Shown here piece by piece: positions 1 through 7,320 of a stretch of 64,000 bases of DNA. The translations under genes were made by a program, and so were the position numbers. Each line of letters begins with the position of its first letter. Position 1 is the first letter of the stretch. The stretch spans positions 2,976,001-3,040,000 of the forward strand of contig NZ_JQFA01000002.1 in assembly GCF_000763385.1 (NCBI RefSeq). Direction: 5' to 3'. The notes beneath the pieces were generated by a model. That model saw only the letters and a list, made by a program, of their open reading frames with translations, had not been told where the DNA came from and ran no database searches. The DNA comes from Leptolyngbya sp. KIOST-1. GTDB taxonomy: Bacteria; Cyanobacteriota; Cyanobacteriia; Phormidesmidales; Phormidesmidaceae.

Positions 1-1022
1 TAGGGCTGCTCTAGGGGGTCACGCTCTGGAAAGGGAGTATCATCCCCTAACCACTGTTTAACGTCGGCACGGCGGCGCTGCACGAAGTAGCGGGCCAGCT
101 CAATGCGCTGGTTTTCGCTGAGGTGCTCTAGGTCGTACTGCTCGAAATCGGGCTTGAGCAACCCCAGCAGCGACAGAAATGACTCCTCAATGCCGCTGTG
201 GGGGGTAGCGGTGAGCAGCAGCAGATTTTGCTCTGGCCTAGCGGCGATTTCGCGCACGAGCTGATGGCGCATCTGCTGAGACTCGCTACGGCCACTGGGG
301 CGGGCACAGGTGTGGGCCTCATCCACAATTACCAGGTCGGGGCAGTGGGTGAGAAAACTGGCGCGACGGCGATCGCTCTTAGCGTAGTCAAGGCTGACAA
401 TGATGTGGCGATAGAAGCCAAAGATGTGGTGGTCGCCAGCGGGGAGCGATCGCTCTAACCGGCTCACCGTGCCCGACCGGACAACTACTGCATCAATGTG
501 AAACTTCTCCCGCAGCTCTCGCTGCCACTGGTCACAGAGGTGGGGTGGGCAGAGCACTGCCAGGCGCTGAACCTCTCCCCGGTCTAGAAATTCTCGGGCA
601 ATCAAGCCCGCTTCGATGGTTTTGCCAATGCCGACATCGTCTGCCACCAGCAGCCGCAGTGTCTCTAACCGCAACGCCATGAGCAAGGGCACCAGTTGGT
701 AGGGCCTGGGGCGCACTGAGAGCCGCCCCAGGCAGCGAAACGGCCCGGCACCACTGCGCAGGCTCAGCCGGGCCGCTTCCATGAGCAGGCGGGCGGCTGT
801 GTGGTCTTGAACCGCCTCAGGGCCAGGAATTGGGAATTGGGCAGACTCAATCGCCTCCAGACCTTGCTCCAGCAGGGGCAGGTAGATGCCGCAAGCCTGT
901 TCTTCATTACCGCTAAGAGGCCGCAAGCGCATTAGGTCGTTCTGCTCAGACGGCATCACAACCCACTGACGACCTCGGCAAGTGACAACAGATCCGGAGG
1001 TGGGGAGCGGTGCGGTAGGCAT
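1..1022 (-). CDS. SNF2-family helicase, N-terminal 340 residues (C-terminus outside window)
   Basis: The reading frame opens at an ATG at 1022 and runs off the left edge, so only the N-terminal part is visible. The translation shows a lead-in GRQWVV...LRLRPLSG, then helicase motif I as DDVGIGKTIEAG, motif II as VDEAH, and motif III as LLTATPHSG. These are the first RecA-like lobe of a superfamily 2 Snf2/RapA-type ATPase. An internal ATG at 956 would cut off the conserved CRGRQWVV segment, so the 1022 start is preferred. Proteins of this build act on protein-DNA complexes, and several phage-defence systems (for example DISARM DrmD) contain relatives with a similar lead-in. That link is only an inference, because the C-terminal lobe and the neighbouring genes are not in view. 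It lies at the left of what looks like an integrated island. Confidence 0.8.
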   Translation of the reverse strand, partial: MPTAPLPTSGSVVTCRGRQWVVMPSEQNDLMRLRPLSGNEEQACGIYLPLLEQGLEAIESAQFPIPGPEAVQDHTAARLLMEAARLSLRSGAGPFRCLGRLSVRPRPYQLVPLLMALRLETLRLLVADDVGIGKTIEAGLIAREFLDRGEVQRLAVLCPPHLCDQWQRELREKFHIDAVVVRSGTVSRLERSLPAGDHHIFGFYRHIIVSLDYAKSDRRRASFLTHCPDLVIVDEAHTCARPSGRSESQQMRHQLVREIAARPEQNLLLLTATPHSGIEESFLSLLGLLKPDFEQYDLEHLSENQRIELARYFVQRRRADVKQWLGDDTPFPERDPLEQP

Positions 1023-1190
1023 GGGTTATGGCGTATCTGGAACAGAAAATCCACAGTTATACCCAACGATTGTGCCCAGCTACATCGCTAGGAGGATTTC
1101 CGCTGGGCAAAACTTAACGGCACATTTACGTTTACAACCCGGATTCAATGGATTCAGGTCGATCTTTGTTACAAACGATCAGAATCAGTC

Positions 1191-1690
1191 GAATTCGGCT
1201 CATCACTTGGAGCCGAATACTCAACCGACGCAGAGGCAGACTAACGTCGAGCCGAAGGGGGGTACCCAGTTCTGGAACCAGAACCTTGAACCTTTGGAGA
1301 GCACGAGTAGAACAGCTGCTCTTAGCCACAAGAACCTTCTAACACAGGGCCTCCGGCAGGCAGGTCGTAGTGATTTATACTTACGCAACAACTTTACCGG
1401 GCGGCGGCCTAAGCGTAAGTCCTTGCACCTGCTCCAACAACTTTTGCTGGATGTATCTATTGGGGCCGGAGTCTACTGAACTAAACGTCTACACCTTAGT
1501 GTGCTTGGGTGTGTAACCCCTTGATTTCACGAGGTTTCAGCCGATCCGGTTACTGTTACAAAATCCTCTTCAAAATCGCTTAAAGCCCTTGCAGGCTGGG
1601 CAGTTACACACTCTTACCCTGGAATTGGTGAAATTCCTCTACTGGCATCAGTAACCAAAGCCGAGGATGTAGAATCCGACGCATCGTCGG
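1191..1690. repeat. Decayed upstream copy of a tandem ~500-bp duplication
   Basis: This stretch repeats the sequence at about 1693-2213, offset by 502 bases at the left end and 523 at the right, with many substitutions and a ~21-base indel. Landmarks such as the GAATTCGGCT..CACTTGGA start, the GTAGTGATTTATACTT block and the CTTGCAGGCTGGGCAGTTACA block occur in both. Because the second copy contains the 3' end of the primase-like gene, this copy is a pseudogenised remnant of the same 3' end plus downstream DNA. The other sequence between 1023 and 1190 shows nothing recognisable. Confidence 0.8.
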
Positions 1691-1691
1691 T

Positions 1692-2213
1692 CGAATTCGG
1701 CTAATCACTTGGATCCGAATACTCAATCGACTCTAGGATAGGCCAACGCCGAATAGAGGAGAGGTGTCTAACTCTGAAACCAGAACTTTGAACCCAGAGA
1801 TTCAATAGAACATCTGCGTCGAGTCACGAGAACCTTCTAACGCAGGATCTTCGGCAGGTAGGCCGTAGTGATTTATACTTGCGCAACAATTTTGCCGGGC
1901 GGCTCCACAAGCTTAAGACCTTGCATCTGCTGCAATAACTCTTGTTGGTGGTGAGTAGACCTAATTGCTTGGGATGTGTCTATTGGGGCTGGAGTCTGCT
2001 GAACTAAACTACTACACCTTAGTGTCGCTGGGTGTGTAACCCCCTGATTTTGCGAGGTTTCAGCCGATCCAGCTACTGTTACAAGATCCTTTCCAAAATC
2101 GCTTAAAGCCCTTGCAGGCTGGGCAGTTACATACTCTTGCCCTGGAATCGGTAAAATTCCTCCACTGGCACAGGATGGCGAAGCCGAAGATGCGAGGTCT
2201 AATGCATCGTTGG
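1692..2213. repeat. Second copy of the ~500-bp tandem duplication (covers 3' end of primase-like gene)
   Basis: This is the partner of the repeat at 1191-1690. Positions 1873-2213 lie inside the live reading frame of the minus-strand gene, and 1692-1872 lie just downstream of its stop codon. The two copies abut, so a simple tandem duplication followed by decay of the distal copy explains the arrangement. Confidence 0.8.
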
Positions 2214-3546
2214 CGCTGTTTCCGTCTACCAAATGACGAGGGTGCCACAGAGGCAAATGCTTCCGCAGAGTTGCCGGACTGCATCCTGCTTCCCGACAAA
2301 GTAGCTCCTGCCGTTCCTTAACTTTGCCAGGTAAGCCACCGGGGCTACTTTGAAGGCGTGCGATCGCCGCTTGAATACGTTGTAAGGCGTCTTGAGCTTT
2401 AGCCTGGTTATTTGGGCCTCTTGGCTCACTGGGTGGCTTTGAAGACCGCGATCGTTGACTATAGGGGTAATATCTGCCGCTCCGGCGGTTAGCCCGCACC
2501 CACTCTCGAACACGACGCTGATAGATATGCCGATGAGCACAAAACTTTTGAAAACCTCGTAGTTGTGGCACATTCTGGAGCACCCAGGATTCCACCTCAT
2601 CCCAGTTTAGTTCTCGAAAGACTCTGGCGTAGATGCAGGCTTCTTTGATAATGTCATTGGTCTGATGAGGCCCAGTCCAGCCTTCTTCTAACGACTCTTC
2701 TAGGCGTAGCTTCCATTCTGCGACATTTCCTTTGACTTGTTTATTCTGCTTAGCCCAAGTTGGCTTAGCAGCTCTAATTGCTTGCCTTACAAGGCGCATT
2801 TCCTGCTGAGATGCCGCAGCTTCCCACAATTTAATAAGTGCATTCAAGTCACTATGGATTGGCTCCTCGCCGAAATCATCTAGAACACATGAGCCCAATT
2901 GGAGAGGAAGTCTATGGCCGTTATAGTTAGAGCCTTTGCACTTGACATTGGGGAAAATCTCTAGGGTTCCTGGTTTTACTGTAAATCCACCTTTAGAACA
3001 TGCGCCCTCAATAGCTAAAGCTAGTTTATAGCAATGTACCTGTTCGGGCAGGGGAAAGTAGACATGAATTCCATTAGAAAAGCTTGATCGAACTATAACT
3101 CGACCAAACAAGCCAAGCTGCTCCATAGCATTCAGCAGACTGGCAAAGTCTACCCAGTGATTGTTAGGATGACAATTACTGCCAGAGTCAATATCCAAAA
3201 GGAAATAAGAAGTTTTTCCCTTGCCATTAGGGAACCTAACACCAACAATTTCGTCTTCGCTGCTCCATCGTTGATGGAGCAGCGGAGCAGACAGTGGATA
3301 TTGTGAGTAAGTAGCCCAGTCAAGCTTCCCTCTGACTGCCGGAGCACTTATAAAGTCCCAAGTATGAAATTGCGAGAAGAACTTCAGCGTTCGCTCATGT
3401 AGCTGGTTATTGTCGGCAGCTGTCAACTGTCGCTTACGAGCCTTATCCGTCTTCGCAGGCACCGTCGAATTGCCTCTTCCCCTAGGAAACGGCATTGACT
3501 TTTTGGTGTCGCGATCTGGGCAAGGCTTTATCTTAGCCTTGCCCAT
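1873..3546 (-). CDS. Archaeo-eukaryotic primase (AEP)-like protein of an integrated element
   Basis: The 557-residue product carries the three AEP primase motifs in order: a metal-binding LLDID at about residues 116-120, an SxH-type SNGIHVYF at about 157-164, and LEIFPN followed by NGHRLPLQ at about 195-216. This matches the primase/PrimPol fold used by plasmids, satellites and integrative elements. The C-terminal half is polar, with a possible helix-turn-helix (CREAGCSPATLRKHLPLW, about residue 420), and has no visible helicase motifs. Replication initiation or priming of the element is the likely job, but only by motif reading. The gene is preceded at 15-200 bases by a small HTH gene and perhaps a 36-residue ORF, all on the same strand. 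Its 3' end is duplicated downstream. GC is lower than in flanking host genes, which fits horizontal origin. Confidence 0.7.
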   Translation of the reverse strand: MGKAKIKPCPDRDTKKSMPFPRGRGNSTVPAKTDKARKRQLTAADNNQLHERTLKFFSQFHTWDFISAPAVRGKLDWATYSQYPLSAPLLHQRWSSEDEIVGVRFPNGKGKTSYFLLDIDSGSNCHPNNHWVDFASLLNAMEQLGLFGRVIVRSSFSNGIHVYFPLPEQVHCYKLALAIEGACSKGGFTVKPGTLEIFPNVKCKGSNYNGHRLPLQLGSCVLDDFGEEPIHSDLNALIKLWEAAASQQEMRLVRQAIRAAKPTWAKQNKQVKGNVAEWKLRLEESLEEGWTGPHQTNDIIKEACIYARVFRELNWDEVESWVLQNVPQLRGFQKFCAHRHIYQRRVREWVRANRRSGRYYPYSQRSRSSKPPSEPRGPNNQAKAQDALQRIQAAIARLQSSPGGLPGKVKERQELLCREAGCSPATLRKHLPLWHPRHLVDGNSANDALDLASSASPSCASGGILPIPGQEYVTAQPARALSDFGKDLVTVAGSAETSQNQGVTHPATLRCSSLVQQTPAPIDTSQAIRSTHHQQELLQQMQGLKLVEPPGKIVAQV

Positions 3547-3611
3547 CTCACCGAGCCTCTTTTGTTGTTAGATTTTTATGCCCAAACTGGGTATTAATTC
3601 TGCCTTCAGTC

Positions 3612-3722
3612 TTAGCTGCTGAAGAGAACTGCCTCGTCGTCATTACATGTAGGCACATGAAGACAAAGCTTTGATAGAAGTCCTCAGCCAGATAAGACAT
3701 CAGGCTAATTTGCTTAGCCATT
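3612..3722 (-). CDS. Possible 36-residue small protein
   Basis: An ATG at 3722 opens a 36-codon frame ending in TAA at 3612. It begins 15 bases after the stop of the upstream HTH gene and has a purine-rich AAAGGTAAGG just before the ATG, so it could be translated in the same transcript. I recognise no family. It fills part of the otherwise empty gap before the primase-like gene. Chance occurrence cannot be excluded. Confidence 0.3.
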
Positions 3723-3736
3723 GCCTTACCTTTTAA

Positions 3737-4024
3737 CTATTCTGAGGGCAGTTTTATGGTCTGTCCTGGGCGCTTTCTTTGATTTGAAAGCTTTGATTGT
3801 AGGTAGTGCTCAATTGCTCTGCGATGTGCAGCAGAGTCGTCTCGATTTGCTATCCAATCCGCAAGCAAAGTCAAGTTGTACCGAATTGTCCGCGAATTAA
3901 CTTTAACCCAGTGGATATTTTCCAAAAGGCTCTTGTCAATTAGACGATACTTTTTCAGCGTTTCTGGGCTAAAACCCGTTAAGTCTGCGGCTTTGCGCTT
4001 ATCACCAAACTTATATTCTGTCAT
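3737..4024 (-). CDS. Small HTH DNA-binding protein, excisionase/regulator-like
   Basis: The product has 95 residues and starts at an ATG with TAGGAG eight bases upstream. Residues about 8-30 (DKRKAADLTGFSPETLKKYR) look like a MerR/AlpA-type helix-turn-helix, and a basic C-terminal tail follows (RKRPGQTIKL). Proteins of this size and build act as excisionases or as control proteins of phage-like satellites. Its place directly upstream of the primase-like gene, close to long inverted repeats and a tRNA remnant, supports a role in element excision or copy control. No partner integrase is visible, so the function is inferred. Confidence 0.55.
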   Translation of the reverse strand: MTEYKFGDKRKAADLTGFSPETLKKYRLIDKSLLENIHWVKVNSRTIRYNLTLLADWIANRDDSAAHRRAIEHYLQSKLSNQRKRPGQTIKLPSE

Positions 4025-4102
4025 AGCTACTCCTAAGAATGCGAACCTTCGGCGGGAGGCGTTCTTAGTTGCGGCTTATGACCAACAATTCAGGCGTTCC
4101 GG

Positions 4103-4153
4103 CTACACGACGTCTTGCAGACACCGTCCAGACGTCTATAAGACGTCGTGTAG
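4103..4153. repeat. Perfect 14-bp inverted repeat (CTACACGACGTCTT arms)
   Basis: Arms are at 4103-4116 and 4140-4153, separated by 23 bases that include the palindrome AGACGTCT. The structure lies 80 bases upstream of the small HTH gene, where an operator or a recombinase arm site would sit. There is no run of T after either arm, so a terminator is less likely. Confidence 0.75.
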
Positions 4154-4208
4154 CTGGGCAGTACTAATATACCCTATTTTCTCCAAAGAGCAAGCAAGTT
4201 GCCAAACA

Positions 4209-4258
4209 CTACTAGCTAGAAGCTCCCAGCGATACCACCGGGAGCTTCTAGCTAGTAG
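4209..4258. repeat. Perfect 19-bp inverted repeat with 12-base loop
   Basis: The left arm is CTACTAGCTAGAAGCTCCC at 4209-4227 and its exact reverse complement is at 4240-4258. A perfect 19-bp stem is rare by chance. It sits between the HTH gene and the tRNA remnant, so candidates are an element origin, an att-proximal arm site, or a strong hairpin at the element edge. No poly-T tract follows. Confidence 0.8.
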
Positions 4259-4514
4259 CTTCAAGCCATGTTCGCAGCGCGTGGGTAAAACCCAGAGGAC
4301 AACTTAGCTGACCTTCGCCACTCGCTTAGTAAGGATGCGCATGACCTGGCCAGGATTTGCAGCTGGCAAATGCCTCGACCACTCTTCGGGCCGTGCGTAC
4401 CCCAGACGAAATAAACCGGCAACGCATAAATTTTAGGAAGGGGGGATTTTGGGTGTAAATTGGGTGTAGGAATTGATTTTGGAGTCTGAAAGAACCATAT
4501 ATCAGGAAACGTTG

Positions 4515-4561
4515 GCTGATTTGTAATCAGCCGGTCGCAAGTTCGAGTCTTGTCACCAGCT
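4515..4561 (+). pseudogene. 3' half of a tRNA-Thr(UGU) gene, candidate attachment-site scar
   Basis: The sequence contains a five-pair anticodon stem (GCTGA/TCAGC) around loop TTTGTAA, giving anticodon TGT (4522-4524), a variable segment, a T arm (GCAAG-TTCGAGT-CTTGT) and a 3' acceptor strand CACCAGC plus discriminator T. The matching 5' acceptor GCTGGTG and a D arm are absent upstream, so this is not a complete tRNA. Displaced 3' tRNA halves are the standard trace of tyrosine-recombinase elements that integrate into tRNA genes. The polarity places the element to the left, where the HTH and primase-like genes lie. An intact tRNA-Thr would then be expected beyond the left edge. Confidence 0.75.
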
Positions 4562-4568
4562 TGTCTTC

Positions 4569-4605
4569 AAACCCCTTTAAACATAGGGCTTCCAGGGGTT
4601 TTTGG
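4569..4605 (+). terminator. Probable tRNA terminator hairpin
   Basis: AAACCCCT at 4569-4576 pairs with AGGGGTTT at 4594-4601, followed by further T residues. It directly follows the tRNA-Thr remnant and was probably its terminator before the gene was split. Confidence 0.5.
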
Positions 4606-5084
4606 TGCCTGATTACTTTCTACCGCTAAGCACGTATGCACTAAATCGACCTAGATATTCTCTCTGGCAACTTTGACCAAACGCTGTCGAAATACAAGCC
4701 TCAGTCGGCTATGAGCGTGGCTTCGTTGGACACTACACCCAAACGGAGTGTAGCGAAGGATCCCAGTCCTTGCGCACGATCGAGATTCTTCACTTCGCTA
4801 TTGCTACGTTCAGAGTGACATTTGCAAAACTGGGATGCGCCCATTGTGAGGCCCCTCATTAACAGGACAAAAGTTATAGCGGCTGATTGAACTCAGCGCG
4901 GTAAAGGGTTAGCACCCAGCAGGTCAGCGCTTAATGATTTTTTGGAGTGACGATTGGTCACTAAACTTCGGTATTATTCCTACACACAGTAATTATCCTG
5001 CCTTTAGTGGGAGAATTCGTTTCCATACCTCAGGCATGATAGGGATCTATTAATCCTCTGCCTAAAGCCCTCTAGGGACTAGCG
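4606..5084. other. Intergenic region with a hairpin repeat
   Basis: No gene is seen. The main structure is an imperfect inverted repeat: CTTCG (4721-4725) with CGAAG (4754-4758), and CTACAC (4733-4738) with GTGTAG (4748-4753). The final 130 bases should carry the promoter of the sensory operon that follows, but no convincing -35/-10 pair stands out. Confidence 0.5.
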
Positions 5085-5627
5085 ATGAACTGTTCTCACC
5101 CCCCCGTAGCTTCCATTCAAGATCTTGACCTGCCGCTAGAGCGGGATGTGTTTTTGCGAAACTTGATTCGGGAGCTGTCGGGAACACTTCAGGATGTGGT
5201 GGGGCTTGAGGAAGCGTCAGGGTTCATCAGCGTGGTGGGGCAGACTATGGGCCAACAGATGGATCGGGATTATAGGGCCGCTCTGAAAGTTTCCCAGTTA
5301 AGCCGCGAGCAGGTTGCGGCGGTGCTGGTCGACCTGAAGCGACGTATTCAGGGAGATTTTTACATCATTGAGCAAACGGATGAAAAGATTGTTTTAGGGA
5401 ACCGGGCCTGCCCCTTTGGAGAAAAGGTGCTCGACCGCCCGGTGATGTGCATGATGACCTCCAACGTGTTTGGCTCGATCGCGGCAGACAACCTGGGATA
5501 CGCAAAGGTCGATCTCCAGGCAACCATGGCCACAGGCGCCCCTAGCTGTCGGGTTGTGGTTTATCTCAAGCCTACCCCAGACGCCGAAGCCAGCCCGGGC
5601 CGAGAATACTTCAGGGGGGAGGCTTAG
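5085..5627 (+). CDS. MetOD1/V4R-like sensory output protein
   Basis: The 180-residue product has a central segment with NRACPFG, followed by [23 protein letters not shown] and a C-terminal CRVVVYL. This pattern fits the small cysteine-containing output domains related to V4R, called methanogen output domain 1 in annotations. Cys residues in CPFG, MCMM and SCRV could bind metal or a ligand. The gene stops two bases before a hybrid histidine kinase, so the two are co-transcribed and probably act together: this protein as sensor or modulator, the kinase as transmitter. The family assignment is from memory of the motif; the ligand is unknown. Confidence 0.65.
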   Translation: MNCSHPPVASIQDLDLPLERDVFLRNLIRELSGTLQDVVGLEEASGFISVVGQTMGQQMDRDYRAALKVSQLSREQVAAVLVDLKRRIQGDFYIIEQTDEKIVLGNRACPFGEKVLDRPVMCMMTSNVFGSIAADNLGYAKVDLQATMATGAPSCRVVVYLKPTPDAEASPGREYFRGEA

Positions 5628-5629
5628 GC

Positions 5630-7297
5630 TTGACTCCTGAGCAGTTCCTTGAATTTGCCAGGCTTATACCAGAACCAGCCCTTTTGGTTACGGGGCAGGG
5701 GGAAATTTTGGCCGCCAATGGGGCATCTACTCAACGGCTGGGGCAAAGACATGCCGATGGGTCGGCTCAGTCTATTTTTGAGCTGGTGACGAATTCAGCG
5801 GAACAGGTTAAGCAGTATCTGCGGAATTGCTCTAGCAGTCGTGATCCGGTGATTGGCTCGTTATCCTTTAAGGGAATCCATGGCGAACCGCTTCAGTACC
5901 GCTGTGAAGGAGCTGTACTCCGCCCCTGGACCCCGGCAGCGTCGGCCCTCATTTTCCTGCGGTTGCAGCAGCAAGAATCCGCCAGCCGTCGCTTCATTCT
6001 GCTGAACAATAAGATCGACCAGTTGGCCAAAGAAATTCGCCGTCGCCAGCAGGCCGAGGAGGAGCGGGCGCAGCTGCTGATTCAGGAACAGGAAGCCCGA
6101 GCCGAGGCAGAGCGGCTGAGTCGTCTGAAGGATGAGTTTCTCTCTACCGTTTCCCACGAACTGCGGACTCCCCTCAATGCCATTCTGGGCTGGTCGCAAA
6201 TTCTGCGGACCAACCCGGTCGATGCTGCGATGGTCCAGCGGGCGCTGGAAACCATTGAACGCAATGCCAGATCCCAGGCGCAGTTGATTGATGACCTGCT
6301 GGATATTTCCCGCATTGTGACCGGCAAAATTCGCCTGAATGTGCAGAAGGTTGACCTGGTGCAGGTCATCGATGCCGCCATCGAAACGGTTCGACCCGCC
6401 GCCGAAGCCAAAGCCATCCGCCTGCAGCGGGTGCTGGATTCGGATGCCGGGCCGATACTGGGAGACGCTGAGCGGCTGCAGCAGGTGGTCTGGAATCTGC
6501 TGAGTAATGCCATCCGGTTCACTCCCAAGCAGGGTCGGGTTCAAATTGCTTTGCAGCGGATTAATTCCTATGTTGAGATTGTGGTGGCAGACACAGGACA
6601 GGGAATCAGCCCTGACTTTTTACCGTTTGTGTTTGATCGCTTTCGCCAAGCCGATAATTCCATCTCGCGTGCTTTTGGGGGCTTGGGGCTGGGGTTAGCC
6701 ATTGTGCGTCAGCTGGTCGAGCTGCAGGGGGGAACGGTCCAGGCTAAAAGCCCCGGCGAAGGGCAGGGGGCGACGTTTATTGTCAGGCTGCCCCTGATGA
6801 TTGTGCATTCGACAGAACCTGGTCCAGAATTTCAGTATTCGGTGGGCAGCAGCAGCGCCCCGATGCATTGCTCGGTACGTCTGGATGGATTGAAAATTCT
6901 GGCCGTGGATGACAATGCCGATATGCGGGTTTTGATCACCTATACCCTGGAAGCTTGCGGCGCAGAGGTGCTCACGGCAGCGTCGGCAAATGAAGCCCTG
7001 CTGGTTTTGACCCAAACATCGCCCCGGGTGGATGTTTTCATTAGCGATATTGAAATGCCTCAAGTAGATGGCTATGCGCTCCTGCGTCAGGTCAGAGCGT
7101 TGGGGCCAGAACAGGGAGGGAAAGTACCCGCGATCGCGCTTACGGCCCACGCCAGGGCTCAAGATCGTCAGACCGCCCTTTTGGCCGGATTCCAGTCCCA
7201 TATAGCAAAGCCGGTGGAGCCGGCTGAATTGATTGCTGTGATTGCTAATTTGACAGGGCGTATTAATCATGGTCAGGGGTTTGCCCCTCAAGCCTGA
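5630..7297 (+). CDS. Hybrid histidine kinase (PAS-like, HisKA, HATPase, REC)
   Basis: The product has 555 residues and no membrane segments, so it is cytoplasmic. An N-terminal PAS-like region is followed by a coiled-coil linker (about 125-165), the H-box STVSHELRTPLNAILGW with phospho-acceptor His, the N-box VVWNLLSNAIRFTP, the G-boxes DTGQGIS and GGLGLGLAIV, and a C-terminal receiver with acidic pocket VDDN, phospho-acceptor Asp in ISDIEMP and conserved Lys in IAKPVEP. The start is TTG at 5630, two bases after the upstream stop and preceded by a strong GGGGGGAGG. It may phosphorylate its own receiver and relay to an unlinked partner. No DNA-binding output is encoded next to it. Confidence 0.92.
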   Translation: MTPEQFLEFARLIPEPALLVTGQGEILAANGASTQRLGQRHADGSAQSIFELVTNSAEQVKQYLRNCSSSRDPVIGSLSFKGIHGEPLQYRCEGAVLRPWTPAASALIFLRLQQQESASRRFILLNNKIDQLAKEIRRRQQAEEERAQLLIQEQEARAEAERLSRLKDEFLSTVSHELRTPLNAILGWSQILRTNPVDAAMVQRALETIERNARSQAQLIDDLLDISRIVTGKIRLNVQKVDLVQVIDAAIETVRPAAEAKAIRLQRVLDSDAGPILGDAERLQQVVWNLLSNAIRFTPKQGRVQIALQRINSYVEIVVADTGQGISPDFLPFVFDRFRQADNSISRAFGGLGLGLAIVRQLVELQGGTVQAKSPGEGQGATFIVRLPLMIVHSTEPGPEFQYSVGSSSAPMHCSVRLDGLKILAVDDNADMRVLITYTLEACGAEVLTAASANEALLVLTQTSPRVDVFISDIEMPQVDGYALLRQVRALGPEQGGKVPAIALTAHARAQDRQTALLAGFQSHIAKPVEPAELIAVIANLTGRINHGQGFAPQA

Positions 7298-7320
7298 ACC
7301 TTGCGTTCGGGCCAATCTCC

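Noticed and set aside
982-1479. A 165-codon plus-strand frame over the decayed repeat
   Set aside because: It crosses the helicase start and the repeat remnant and shows no protein-like signal.
4300-4561. A complete or intron-containing tRNA-Thr
   Set aside because: No GCTGGTG acceptor strand or D arm exists upstream, so only the 3' half is present.
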